Origin: Spinacia oleracea
Taxonomy: Eukaryota > Streptophyta > Magnoliopsida > Caryophyllales > Amaranthaceae
Assembly (NCBI RefSeq): GCF_020520425.1
Contig: NC_079489.1
Location: 14,842,001-14,906,000, forward strand
Length of the DNA: 64,000 bases
Direction: 5' to 3'
A model generated the notes under the pieces. It worked only from the letters and a program-made list of their open reading frames with translations, was not told where the DNA came from and ran no database searches. Of this stretch, positions 10,640-22,199 are shown one piece after another. The position numbers and the translations under genes are program-made. The first letter of the stretch is position 1. Every line of letters starts with the position of its first letter.

Positions 10640-12285
10640 GTCCATCGACTTCTCATCTTCTTTATTTCATCTCATTTTCTTTTACTTCACTCATATCTCT
10701 CAACCTCCATTTTTCTTTCTCCTTCTCGCCGAAAACCACCAACCAAGCACCACCTCTCCTCCTCGTTCCTTTGCGTTGCCGACCACCACCTCTCCTCCTC
10801 GTTCCTTTGCGCCGTCGGCCGCCACCTCTTTCCTGTCGGCGTCGCTGATACAGTTGTTATGATTGTTGTTGCTTCTCTCTCTCCTCTTTGATCTTGGTTG
10901 CCACGGCTGTAAAGCGTCGACGCCGCCCTCACTCGTCGGCTGACATCGTCATTCTCGTCACTCTTGTTACCTCCCTAATTGGTATTGATTGCAATTTGTC
11001 CCTCAATTGATTGAATTAGTTCTTGATCTAAAATCTTAAAACCCATTTAAACGACATGCATATCAGGTATCTCTTTTCGCCCTTCTTATTTAAGCTAACC
11101 ACCATTGGGGTTTCCGATGTAGTATCGCCAGCGGTGGTGTGGTGATGCCTAATTTTATTTCGGTTCATTTTGAATTTCTTGGTCTTTAGAGTGGTTTGTC
11201 TTGCAAATATCTGAAGAAACGGCTAAAAATGGGGAGCAGCGGCTAGTAGAGATTTCGTTGAGGTTTTCTTGGGCTCTCTCCAAAAATACCCTTTGAGGAT
11301 TTTGATAGAATAGAGATGACATTTATATTATATAATTGTGTAAATAAGTCAAAGCATATTATATTGTTCTGTAAATCAATCAAAGATTTATTCTAGCTGT
11401 AAATCAATCAAAGATTTGTAATCTTTGACTAAAGTGTAGAATTAGGAAGTAGATTAGCCGTTATTGACTGAATTTCCTTAAAGTTAGAATTTGACAGATT
11501 TGGTGGAGATAATTGATTGATTTCTTGCATATAACTTGAAAATTGATTGATTCATGCATATAAGATTTGGTAATTGATCGATTTTGTGCATAATATTAGA
11601 ATTTGACAGATTTGGTGGATTGATTTCTGAAAACCGTTATATTCTTTGTTGACTCTTGTTGATTTTATGAGGAATATTTTATGCGTAATTAATAAAATTG
11701 TAAAGTAATCAAGGGTATTTTAGTCTTTTAGATTGGGGACACCAAAAGTGTGTTACCGAAATGCCCCTCCCCTCTTCCCTTGTGTAATAGAGATACTTTG
11801 TAAACAATTGAAGTGAAAAATACGATTTTTTTTATGGAATATCCCGAAGTTTCGTGAAATTTGCTTAAATATTCAAATATTTAACTATCCCATTTTTTTA
11901 GAAATGCACCAAACACCCAAATTTTAAACAGTCTCTCAGTGCTCCGTCAATCATAAACTTAATTTTCACCAAATATACGTGTTCTTAAACTTATTGCGTC
12001 AAATGCACTTATTTAAAATGGCCTAATAAACTTACTCATCTGCCCAACCACTGTTGTAACCTTCTGATGGCAGCCACCACCACCACCATCATCATCATCG
12101 TTCATTGTTGTAGCCTTTTAATTTTGTTACCATTATTAAAAATTGTTTCGAATAATTACTACATCGTTAATTTGTCCATTTTCCACATACTTTTTTCATT
12201 CATTAGCCAACAGTTGTGTTAGCACATATGGATCATAACATGTATACAAGACATCACTTAAATATTAGATATGATTTACAAATAC
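10640..12285. other. Intergenic stretch, no gene recognised
   Basis: A pyrimidine-rich, CpG-containing section (10640-10980) looks like an untranslated leader: it has two near-identical copies of ACCTCTCCTCCTCGTTCC followed by TTTGCG (about 10755 and 10790). No convincing protein emerges in any frame. Between 11380 and 11640 there are short imperfect repeats (AATCAATCAAAGATTT; AATTTGACAGATTTGGTGGA). The remainder is AT-rich with nothing recognisable. Confidence 0.4.
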
Positions 12286-12288
12286 AAA

Positions 12289-12512
12289 GGCTTTGTTCTG
12301 TTTGACTTATTTCAGACAAAATAAGTTCAGATAAGTTAAGTTCAATTCAGATAATGTAAGTTCAACAAAATTAATTTTTTACCACACATTTTCACACATA
12401 AATAAGTTTATTTCAGACAAAATAAGTTTTTTCAAATAAAATAAGTTCATATAAGTTCAACTAAGTTCAGATAATATAAGTTCAGTCAAAATAAGTCCAG
12501 TAGAACGGAGCC
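12289..12512. mobile_element. MITE-like element with AAGTTCAG repeats
   Basis: The left end GGCTTTGTTCTGTTTGACTT and right end AAGTCCAGTAGAACGGAGCC are imperfect inverse copies. The interior is built from AATAAGTTCA / TTCAGATAAGTT units. The GGCTnnGTTCT termini resemble a common plant hAT-like MITE type. The target duplication is not clear. Confidence 0.55.
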
Positions 12513-12538
12513 AAACAACCAAAAATGATGAAGAACAC

Positions 12539-12801
12539 TACTCCCTCCGTCCCTTAATACTCGCACCGTTTTGACTTTTTGCACTATTCACATAATTCAC
12601 TTTGACCCTATTTTATTTCTAGTATACGAAAACAAATGTTATTATATAATATATTGTTGGCTTCATCTTAATATATATTTTCAAATATTAATATTTTTAT
12701 TAGTTTTTATAATATGTAGTTAAAGATATTAGTGGTCAAAGTTGTGCATTGGCAAGCGTGTCCAGTCAAAACGGTGCGAGTATTAAGGGACAGAGGGAGT
12801 A
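12539..12801. mobile_element. Stowaway MITE with TA duplication
   Basis: The element spans 12541-12799. The left end CTCCCTCCGTCCCTTAATAC and the right end GTATTAAGGGACAGAGGGAG are inverse copies over more than 30 bp, differing by one extra base, with the subterminal TTTTGACTTTTTGCAC typical of this family. TA flanks both ends (12539-12540, 12800-12801). It has no coding capacity and is 259 bp long. Confidence 0.92.
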
Positions 12802-12809
12802 TTACTAAA

Positions 12810-13833
12810 AATGGTACTATGCACAATAAACCGCGTCCAAATAAAATAAACGGTTTTCGGATAGTTTTTTTTTTTAAAAAAAAAAGATCTCGCACCCTAC
12901 TGACACTATACGCGAACAAGCAATAACACCTTGTCTTGTAGAGAGATAAAGGTTCCTAGGGGTACTTCCCATAAAGGACGGCTGGTCTTTTTATGTAGAG
13001 GTCTCGCTCGTGACGAATAATTTCGTATGAAATAACCAAATTGCAACCATTTTTCTAACAAAGTTAATGCGAAATGAAATGGTTAAGATAACATCACACA
13101 AGGTAAACAAATTAAATATCATTGTTCGATATTTAATAAAGTTGGACAAACATTAAATTATGAAAAAATGTACCTTCATGATTGAATTCTTGGAAAACAC
13201 ACGAACTTTACTGCCTGGAGTTCTTCAATACATGGGGAGAATTAAGAACTACTGTTAGGCTACTAAGCTTAGGGCTAACCTAAGCGCTAGGGCTAAAGCT
13301 AAAGAAAACTACGAAAATATGAAATGATTTGTTTGTGTGTTGATGATGTCCTTCCAAATGCTGGATTCTGTTGTATATATACCCCCGATGAAAGGCGGTT
13401 GAAGAGAGGTTTGTGGGAGAGTGAGAGTTATTCCCATAACGGCTTGAACGGGAGAGAAGAATTGGGTGATCGTGGGCTTGTGGCCACATCAGCCTTTACT
13501 TATTACACGCTCTTAACACCATAATGAGCGCTGGGATTTTGGCCTTCCTAGGCTCGCGCTCTTTTGGTCCTTTCATTTATTTGGACACCTTTGTCTTTTT
13601 CTTTTTGGGCTTATGACTCAATTGGGCCTGACTTTGCTGTTAAGCTCTTATTGATTTAGGGCAATTGACCTACTATAGTACTATATACCCTTACCAACGG
13701 CAAGTTTGAAAATGTGTACTACACATACCCAACATATATAAACAATTAGTAGAGAAATATTTCATATAATCCTCAACGTTGCAACTCAGGCAACAATAGT
13801 ATATCTCAATTAGATCAAAACACTTTCTAGCAA
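12810..13833. other. Intergenic stretch, no gene recognised
   Basis: Mostly AT-rich. The section 13200-13680 is less AT-rich and includes a TATATATAC box (13374) and several CCTAGG/CTAGGG motifs; it could be LTR debris, but I found no paired terminal repeat, primer-binding site or polypurine tract. No protein stands out. Confidence 0.35.
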
Positions 13834-14952
13834 CCTATGCCTAGGGGTGCTTATGAGCTCACCGAACTCGCGAGCTACTCGAATCCGACTCGGTCAAAGC
13901 TCGATCAAAACTCGACTCGAATCAGCTCGACTCGAGATCGACTCGAAAAATGAGTCGAGTCGAGCAACTTGATACTCGACTCGAAAAGCTCGAGGAGCTC
14001 GAATTATATATACATAATATAAATTTTTATAAAAAATATAAATGTTTTATTTATCATTTTTATTCATCATTTTATGTTTTTTATATTCCTTAATAAAAAT
14101 ATACTTTTTTTTCTTCCTAAAATGGATGAATAAATTATTAAGGACAAAAAAAATCTAAATCGTTCATCTAGATTACACTATTTGGCAGTCAAAATATCTT
14201 TTACAGTTACTCCAACGTTGGTACATAAATGAGGGAGGAAAGAAGGAAATAAGTATATTCATTTTGTCCCACATGGGTAAATAAGTGAGGGAGGAAAGAA
14301 GAAAATGTTATATTAACTTTGTCCCACATTGGTAAATAAGTGAATGAGGAAATGGTTATAAGTATTACTCTTTGAGTGTGAAAGTGTAAAAATCACTTCC
14401 ATTTGGCTTTCATTTGGGCTAATGGATATATTGATTTGGGGTATAAACTTACTTTTTATTAGATTTGAATTTGATTCGAGTTGAGTTTAAGCTCAATTTT
14501 GGGTTTTCAAGTCGATTTTGAGTCGAGTTAGCTCGAGTGCTTGAGTGTTCGAGCCGATTTCGAGTCGAGTTCGAGCTTGAGTTTAGTTTTTGAGCCCAAG
14601 TATGAGTTTTTGAGCTGATTTCGAGTCGAATTCGAGTTCAGGTTTAGTTTTTGAGCCCAAGTATGAGTTTTTGAGCTGATTTCGAGTCGAGTTCGAGTTC
14701 AGGTTTAGTTTTCCAGTTCGAGTCGAATTAGAAAATTTTAAGCTCGCGAGTTTTCGAGTCAAGTCGAGTTTGACTATGAGTTTTCGAGTTCGAGTTCATG
14801 TTTAGTTTTCGAGTTCGAGTCGAGTTTGAAAATTTTAAGCTCGCGAGTTTTCGAGTCGAGTCGAGTTTGACTATGAGTTTTCGAGTTCGAGTCGAGCTTA
14901 GCCAAACTCGAGCTCAACTCGACTCGACTCATTAGCATCCCTTGGCTATGCC
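13834..14952. mobile_element. hAT-like non-autonomous element rich in GAGTCGAG motifs
   Basis: The ends are TAGGGGTGCTTATGAG (13842 on) and CTCATTAGCATCCCTTG (to 14944), imperfect inverted repeats. The flanks CCTATGCC (13834-13841) and GCTATGCC (14945-14952) share 7 of 8 bases, consistent with a hAT 8-bp duplication. Both subterminal zones are packed with GAGTTCGAGTCGAG-like units: about 160 bp on the left in one orientation, about 450 bp on the right in the other. A 104-bp block (about 14575-14720) is partly duplicated. The AT-rich core has no ORF. Confidence 0.7.
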
Positions 14953-14954
14953 CT

Positions 14955-16340
14955 TTATGTAGCCGACCAACACGAGGAAAGTATTAATCACCTCTCCCTC
15001 AAATGCAGTTATATGAGTATAAGGTGTTCACCTAGATTGTAGGCTTCGCCAAAATTAAATTTCATTATGAAATTTCTCACATGTACTCGAAAATAAAGTG
15101 CAACTTATTACATCAAAAAAAATTAAAAATAAATAAATTAGGAAAGTCCGGAAATACAAAGGAATGCACCCGGGCACATAACAGTATTAACAAGACCGAT
15201 GCATGAGAAATCGAGAATTCGTTGGACAAATCTATATTTTACGATTTAATGCATCTTTCACTTCATCTTCTTCATTCAACATCAATTTACCATATCATAA
15301 TATTCATTCAATTTTTACACTTCATCTACTTCTTTAGCACTCAATATTAATTATATTCATCATTTAATTTAATTTTTATATATTATTTCAACCTTCAATT
15401 TTCACCTCTATATAATCATATATTCCCCCTAAAATAACAAACCCTCAAAAAATTAGTAGAACTTTAAAACACGTAAACAACTAATTGTCCGGTCTTAGAA
15501 CGGGCTCAAGAGCTAGTTGTTATGTTAACAAGCCAACACTAAAATACATAGATTAAAAACAGAAAATATTCAGAGTATATTTTAAATGGGGACACATCTA
15601 CAATGACTCTTTGTCATTACTTGCTTCTTGATGTTTTCATATCCCCGCATTAAGGGCTTACGGTTGTTCTAAATTCCAACTGTTAATTCTAGTGTCTCCC
15701 ACTCCAACCATATCTTCAACTTTTAAGTTTTAACTTGTATGTATACGAACTGCCGACAACACTATTTGTTGGGAAGAAATATCTCCTTCAAATAATTCTA
15801 AAACTAATACGGAATACATAATCTTCCTCCACATAACCTTCACTACTTAATCTTACATCACATTACTTTGTGTTGTTTACTTGAAATTTTACTTGCATAT
15901 CTAATTATAAGGGGAGAAAATTAGTTTAGTCCCGAATTATGACCAATTACCTCGTCTTAGCAGATGATCAAAGAACTTAATAGTCATTGGTATTATAAGA
16001 ACGAGTTATTGATCAAATGATGGATTATATAATACTTCGGTATGAATTTGGTATTTTTGGTGATAAAGTTACTAACTTACTACTATACGAATTACGAAAT
16101 ACTTAAAAAGGTTTTTACAGAATATTTGACTAGCAAAATATTACCGTAAAAATATTGAAAATTTGAGAAGGTTTTTGAGTGAATAATAAGGTAATACTTC
16201 GTACGTAGTACTACTACGTAAGTACGTAAGAGATTAGCTCAAACCGATATTGATTGAACTCCATACTCAATTGATGTCTATACCTTGTCATGAGCCGATC
16301 AAGAAGACCTTGGAATAATAGGTCAATCGGCCAATAGCTT
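14955..16340. other. AT-rich intergenic stretch, nothing recognised
   Basis: No ORF of note, no recognisable repeat ends and no RNA gene seen. Short GTACGTA runs occur near 16200-16230. Confidence 0.4.
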
Positions 16341-16565
16341 GTAGATAGTAGATACCACGACCTTTATAAATACTCGTAATAATTGGATTTTTTGCACTAT
16401 TTACATACTTCGTATTAACTTTGACTATTGTTTGTAATATATATGTCAAATAAAACATAGTCATGTAGGATCTTGTTTGATTCGTTTGAATGCATATTCA
16501 AAATATCAACTTTTTATAATTTTTTCTTGAATATAATTTAAGATATAACGATCAAAATTGTGCTC

Positions 16566-16826
16566 TTAACTGGATTTGGAAAGTGTCCGTTGGGAGTGAA
16601 GCTGGACTTCCCTCCATTCTCCGATGGGATTTCTGTTCTGCACAACGGGTCTCCGATCAAAATTCTGGCTAGTGGCTTCCTGATATTTAGCCTTGTTTTT
16701 ACCCTGCTCCTTCGGAAGATAATTCATGCCCTCTTGAGTGCCCACCTCCTCTTCGTTGTTTCGTTTCTTGCCATGTATTGCACAATTTTCCGAGTTATGA
16801 CCCATAAGCTTGCACCTCGAACACAT
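16566..16826 (-). pseudogene. LINE ORF1 CCHC zinc-knuckle fragment (inverted)
   Basis: Eighty-six codons on the minus strand beginning CSRCKLMGHNSENC, a CX2CX4HX4C knuckle as found in gag-like ORF1 proteins of plant L1 elements (RNA binding), followed by a polar Asn/Gln/Lys-rich tail. It has no genuine start; the reading simply begins at the inversion breakpoint. Its continuation is on the opposite strand from 16835. Confidence 0.8.
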
Positions 16827-16834
16827 AGACGGCC

Positions 16835-17950
16835 GCCAAAAAACAGGGGATAAAGCTGCAGTAAATAATCCCAGTTTAACCTTGGTAAATCAATTTTCTA
16901 CGTTGGAGGAAGTGATCCTATCTCCAAACGAAACGTGGCCTGCCAAGTCTACTATCCCCTTTACTGTTACAGTACCTAATACCACCTTTTCTCTTTTAAA
17001 TCAAAACCGTACACGTGGCAAAAAAACCCCAAACCCTTTCCTTCACCCAAACCACCATCAGAATCTAGCCCTCCAAACGATTTTCCCCAACCCAAACACA
17101 AATTACACCATCTCTCTCTCTCTCTCCTAAAAAACTCAAACAAAAAAACAATCGAAAATGGCAGCTTGGATTCCGGCAGAGGATACCAAGAGACCGTGTT
17201 ACTTGGGCGATCCGGCATACCACCTCAAATTTCTCATGCCGCCGATCAGATTTCCAACCCAAGTAACCATAACCTCATCCAATTGCAGGAGCATCTTAAC
17301 CTTGACACCACCCACTCTTACTTTCCCGGAAAATTACCCAAACCAAACAAGTTTTTATGTCGAGACCCTATTCAAGGACGAATGGATCGGAATTTCAAAA
17401 TGGGCAATCCGAGATCTAATTCTCAGACCGGAGCACACACCGCAACTATTCAAGAATTTCTCGATGGTCGATCCGGACCATCCGGAGAAGATGGTTCCTG
17501 CCCACCTCCCAAGGTTATCAGATGTGGTAGCAATGTCGCCACCATTTGGAATTCTTCTGAATTGGTGGATAAAACAACTGAGGAGAAATCGGTCTCTCCA
17601 AATGATACCCCAGGAACAACAATTCCTTGTAGACCCAGCTCCCGTGTTACCACGAGAAAGAAAACTCCTGTCAATTACAAAGCAATGGCTTACGGTTCAA
17701 GCGGGAAGCGGGACAGACAACGTCAAATTACTGCAATTAATCACGGAAACAAAGCAATTGGAGATGAAGTGCGCTTGGGGGAAAGCAAAGGAGCCGTGGG
17801 CGAGTTGTTTTGTGGACTGCATCTCGGGGGTAAAGATAAAGGCAAACGAGAGAGAGATGTTAAGTCAGATTGCAAGGGGCCATGTAAAGATGACAGACAA
17901 TACACCAAGGGGGATCTTTCACGAGATCTCAGTGCTGCCACCAATTGATC
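16835..17950 (+). pseudogene. LINE ORF1 C-terminal portion, degenerate
   Basis: From 16835 one frame reads GDKAAVNNPSLTLVNQFSTL and on to a stop near 17130. This Ser/Asn-rich stretch with a FSTLEE motif is typical of the C-terminal linker of plant L1 ORF1. Two overlapping open frames then run 17158-18057 (299 codons) and 17166-17948 (260 codons). The second is Ser/Gly/Thr-rich and low-complexity like an ORF1 tail; the first runs into the ORF2 start. Which was used originally cannot be told from the sequence alone. Confidence 0.5.
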
Positions 17951-20900
17951 CAGGAATGTTGATACTCTTATGGAATGCTAGGGGAATTGGCCGAAAAGGT
18001 TTTACCAGAAACATAAACCAGTTAATAGAGAGCATAATCCTACCATCATCATCTTGACGGAGACTAGGGTGCCGAGGGCAGGGGCTATGAAGAATATCTC
18101 GAGGCTTCCGTATGATTCATTTGAGGCCATTGATCCTGTTGGAGCAACCGGCGGTATTTTGGTACTTTGGAACGGGAAGTCAACCTCCTTCACCATTGTT
18201 GCCAAAGAACCGAGGGTCCTGCACGTTACTATCCAGGTAAATAATCAAAACCCCTTTTGTCTTTCAGCTGTTTATGCTCCCACTAAATTTAAGGGTCGCC
18301 TTGAATTATGGAATAGCATTAAAAGTTTTAGCTCTTCTGTGGTGCTCCCTTGGGTAGTTCTAGGTGATTTTAATGAGATTACAAGTTCTTCTGAGAAGTG
18401 GGGAGGTAATCAGCCTAAAGAATATAAAATGCGAGCCTATAGAGATTGTATGGATTTCTGTAACCTTGTCGACCTACGGGCTATTGGGAGCAAGTTTACT
18501 TGGTTTAATAAGAGAAAGACTACACCTATTTATGAGAGACTGGATAGAGTTTGGGCTTCCTCGGAGTGGATTCTGGCCAACCCGGACTCCTCAGTCACTA
18601 ACCTGTTCCGTATGACCTCAGACCACAACCCCCTGCTTCTAGCTACTGCTCCTTTTTCCCGTATTCGCCCTCCCAACATTTTCAAATTTGAACCTATGTG
18701 GTTTTCTGACCCGAAGTTTGTAGATTGGTTTTCGGATAAATGGGCCTCTAATTCTGAAATTTTCACGGGCAAACTGGGATTTATGGCTAAGGAATTACAA
18801 AAGTGGGGTAAGGATAACTTTGGGGATATTCATAAGTCTAAATCTAAAATTCAGGCTCGTATTAGGGGCATTCAATCGGCTATGGAGCGTAATCCACTCA
18901 ACTTTTCTTTGTTTGACCTGGAAAAATCTCTGTCTAGGGAGCTTGAGGAAATTCTTGACCGGGAGGAGATGTTTTGGGCTACTAGAGCAAGGTCGGATTG
19001 GTTATTACTGGGGGATAGAAATACTTCCTTCTTCCACCTCACCACCATCATTCGTAGGAAACAGAATAATATCTTATGTCTTATCAACAATGTTGGCCAG
19101 GAACTATTCTCTCAACAGGATATTCAAGATCACATTCTTGCTTTTTTCAAGGATATTTTCACATCCGAGGGTAGCGACCTAAGTGAGGCCTTTGTTTCCA
19201 ACAACTCCATTCACTGTGCTCACCTGCCCAATTCCCTTGAAATTAAGGAAGCGCTTTTTTCTCTTGGCCCTAATAAGGCACCAGGACCTGATGGGTTCCA
19301 TGCTCTCGCTTTCCATAAGCTATGGGAAATCACATCCCAGGATCTGTGCTCCCTCATCCAGGGGATTTTTACCAACCAAAGTGTTCCTGAAGTCCTCAAC
19401 AAAGCTTCTATTGTGCTAATCCCAAAAATTGATCATCCCACCAAGATTAATAACTTCAGGCCCATTAGTCTGCTCAATTCTTCTTATAAGATTGTTTCAA
19501 AAATTCTAGTGAATAGGATCAGACCGCACCTCCTCAAAATTATTTCCCCTAACCAAAACAGCTTTATCCCGGGAAGAGGGTGTGAGACCAACCTTATTGT
19601 GGCCAGTGAGATCTTGCATTCTATGGGGAAGAAGAAAGGGAAGAAAGGCTTTTTTGCCATTAAGTTGGATCTTGAAAAGACGTATGATAGGATGGAATGG
19701 CCCTTCATTAATCTTTGTCTCCATTATTTTGATTTTGATCAGCATACCATATCCCTGATTATGAGTTGCCTGTCCTCGGGCTCTTCCTCTATCATTATCA
19801 ATGGTCACCATACTCCGTACTTTAAACCCACTAGAGGCATCAGTCAAGGAGATCCTTTATCGCCCTATCTCTTTATCCTTTGCATGGAATTCCTCTCTAG
19901 GAAAATTCACCAGGCATGTGAGGACAAGAGTTGGACTCCCTTTAGAGTTAGAGGGGGGAAATCTGAAATATCCCACCTGCTTTTTGCGGATGATGTTATG
20001 TTTTTTGGGGAAGCTAATGCTAATACTCTTGAGGCTATTCAAAATTGCCTAGATTCTTTCTTTTCTATGTCTGGCCAGAGAGCAAACCCAGAAAAAAGTG
20101 CAATGGTCTTCTCTAAAAATACCCCTCTGGAAATCATCGATGAATTTGAACAGCACCTTCAAATCAAAAATACCACCTCTCTTGGTACGTATCTTGGCTT
20201 TCCTCTTCTCCATAGGAAGCCTTCTAAAGCAAAGCTTTCGTTTATAATTGACAAAATCAGTTCAAAACTTGCCTCCTGGAAAGCTAGGACTCTTTCAAAA
20301 GCCGGTCGTGCTCTCCTTATCCAATCTTCTCTTTTGGCTATCCCAAGATATTATATGCAAGCAACCCACTTTCCCCTCTCCATTACGTCCAGACTGGACT
20401 CCATATGCTCTAACTTCTTTTGGGGAGGTGGTACAGGAATCAGGAAAATGTCTTGGATTTCTTGGAATAACATGTGTAACCCTAAGGCTAAGGGTGGGCT
20501 GGGTTTCTTGAAAAATGAGGATATTAACTCTATTGGCCTTGCTAGATTATGTTGGAACTTGGAAAATAGGAACTCTTTAGATTCAAAAATCATCTTTGAT
20601 AAGTACATCAGAAGAAAAAAAACTCCCCTACCTCTTTTAAAAAGGGTTCTCATATTTGGAAAGTTGTGGGCAAGGGTTGGGGGTTGTATAAAGAGAGTCT
20701 TGCGTGGAATGTTGGAAATGGGAATGCTATTAATCTGTGGAATGACAAATGGGTAAGCGAGGAATCGTTGAGAGCCACCCTTATTGGCCCTCTTAATAGT
20801 GGGGAAGACAAGAAAGTAGCTAGTGACATAGTGGGTATGACGGCAAGCCAACTCCAATCCTTCCTTTCCTTCCCTATTTCGGTTGATCTGTGTAACTTGA

Positions 20901-22111
20901 TTTGCTCCACTAATTTCTCTCCTAAACCAGACACTATCTTCTCAGATTGGCAATTTAAAGGCAAATTCAGTTCCCGATTGGCTAGGATTTTTATTGAGTC
21001 AAATAGGAAAATGCACTGGAAGTCTAACTCGGATTGGGCTTGGGTTTGGGATACGGTGGGCCACCCTAAAATGACATTCTTCCTTTGGCAATTGTGGTGG
21101 AATAGATTAGCTACAAAAAAAAAATTGTTTCAGAGGATCAAATCCAGCCCTTACTGTTGTTTCTGCCCGGGGACCGAAGAAGACAATGACCACATTTTCA
21201 GAAAGTGTGTGAGAGCCAAGGAATTTTGGGGGGCAACAGGGGTTGTGCTAGACTCGGTGCCTTTTAATGATTGGGTTAAATCCTCCCTCCTTTCTTCTGC
21301 AATGGGTAGGGAGAATATCCCTTCTAATGTGGTGTTTGCCTTTGGTTTGTGGGCAATCTGGAATCGCCGCAATGGTTGGTGTTTCTCGAAAAATAACATC
21401 CCCATCAATGTCTCTTTCAAACATTCCTCGTGGGCTGCTTTGGAATGGTTCTACACCCAGAACATTCATTCCAAGGAAGAAAAGCCTACCCCCCTTCGTG
21501 GTCTCCCCCCCCCAGTTGGTGTCATCAAGATCAACTCGGATGTTGCGTTCGTGTCTTCTGTTTCCATAGCAGGCTTGGCGGCAGTTTCTAGGAACCACTC
21601 GGGAGAGTGGCTGGAAGGTCGCTCTGCAGTCTGCTATGCTCATGATGCGTATATGGCAGAGTTGCTGGGCATAAAAGAGGTCCTTTCTTGGGTAGAAGAA
21701 AGAAATTGGCACCATTGTATTATTGCCACTGACTGTAGCAATGCGGTTACTGACATTAATGAAGTTTCCCTTTGTAACTCCAGATACAAACCCATTGTTG
21801 ATGATTGCAGGGGAAAGCTTGAGGAATTGCAGGACACGGTGTTAATCTTTGAGGGACGCTCAGCAAATATGGTGGCTGATTTGATGGCGAAGTCAGCTAG
21901 AAAAAATTTCAATATGCACTCTGAAACTTGTACTTTTCAATCCCCACCCCTGGATTGTATCAAACAATTAGCTATTGATGCGGTGTTTGAACCTGGTAGT
22001 ACTAGTAGGGCTGATGGCTTAATGCCTCACCCACCTGATGTAACCGTTGTGAACTTGGGGGCTTCCAGCAGTTCTCTGCTTAGCCTTACTACTCAATTAA
22101 CTTGCTCCTAA
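17950..22111 (+). pseudogene. LINE ORF2: endonuclease, reverse transcriptase, zf-RVT, RNase H
   Basis: Encodes the enzyme that nicks target DNA and copies the LINE RNA. It begins MLILLWNARGIGR (17956 on, endonuclease N-terminus). A frameshift near 18030 moves the frame to HNPTIIILTETRV, and the endonuclease continues (VLGDFNEI, SDHNPLLL). The reverse transcriptase has the expected blocks: NKAPGPDGFHALAF, a catalytic-D block KLDLEKTYDRMEW, GISQGDPLSPYLFILC and HLLFADDVMFF (FADD active site). A second frameshift near 20640 leads to the zinc-binding zf-RVT region (about 20990-21220: TFFLWQLWWNRLATKK, CCFCPGTEEDNDHIFRKC) and an RNase H-like domain (about 21520-21900: INSDVAF, MAELLGIKEVL, IIATDCSNAV). 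Stop at 22111. All core residues survive, so only the frameshifts disable it. Confidence 0.9.
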
Positions 22112-22199
22112 TTCCCAAAAAAAAAACGATCAAAATTGTGCATTGACATACGTGAAATGACCGACGTTGCGAGTGATTTCAAACGGAGGAAGTATGTAT

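Larger units (their letters stand above)
16548..22141 (+). mobile_element. L1-type LINE with inverted 5' end and 16-bp target duplication
   Basis: The direct repeat ACGATCAAAATTGTGC lies at 16548-16563 and 22126-22141. The body ends with a short A-tract just after the last stop codon. On plus, from about 16835, come an ORF1 tail and ORF2 (endonuclease, reverse transcriptase, zinc-binding, RNase H). The first about 270 bp (16564-16834) read on the minus strand instead and encode a CCHC zinc knuckle that belongs upstream in ORF1. This 5' inversion is the product expected from twin priming. The element is 5'-truncated and carries at least two frameshifts in ORF2, so it is probably immobile. Confidence 0.9.
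16345..22194. mobile_element. Stowaway MITE split by a LINE insertion
   Basis: The left half (about 16345-16563) contains TTTTTTGCACTATTTACATA, CATAGTCATGTAGGATCTTG and CAACTTTTTATAATTTTTTC. The right half (22126-22192) continues CAAAATTGTGCATTGACATA and ends AAACGGAGGAAG before TA (22193-22194). Together they give the known interior order of a Stowaway MITE. The LINE at 16564-22125 separates them and duplicated 16 bp of the MITE. The left terminal repeat is badly worn, so its exact start is uncertain. Confidence 0.75.

Noticed and set aside
10687-10932. 81-codon Arg/Glu-rich minus ORF
   Set aside because: It comes from the duplicated CTCCTCCTCGTTCC stretch; low complexity, no partner exon.
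12900-13690. A solo LTR
   Set aside because: A TATATATAC box and compositional change are suggestive, but I could not find TG..CA ends with a 5-bp duplication.
17450-21912. Minus-strand ORFs of 60-168 codons within the LINE
   Set aside because: The plus strand carries clear endonuclease, RT and RNase H motifs in these places; the minus frames are shadows without motifs.
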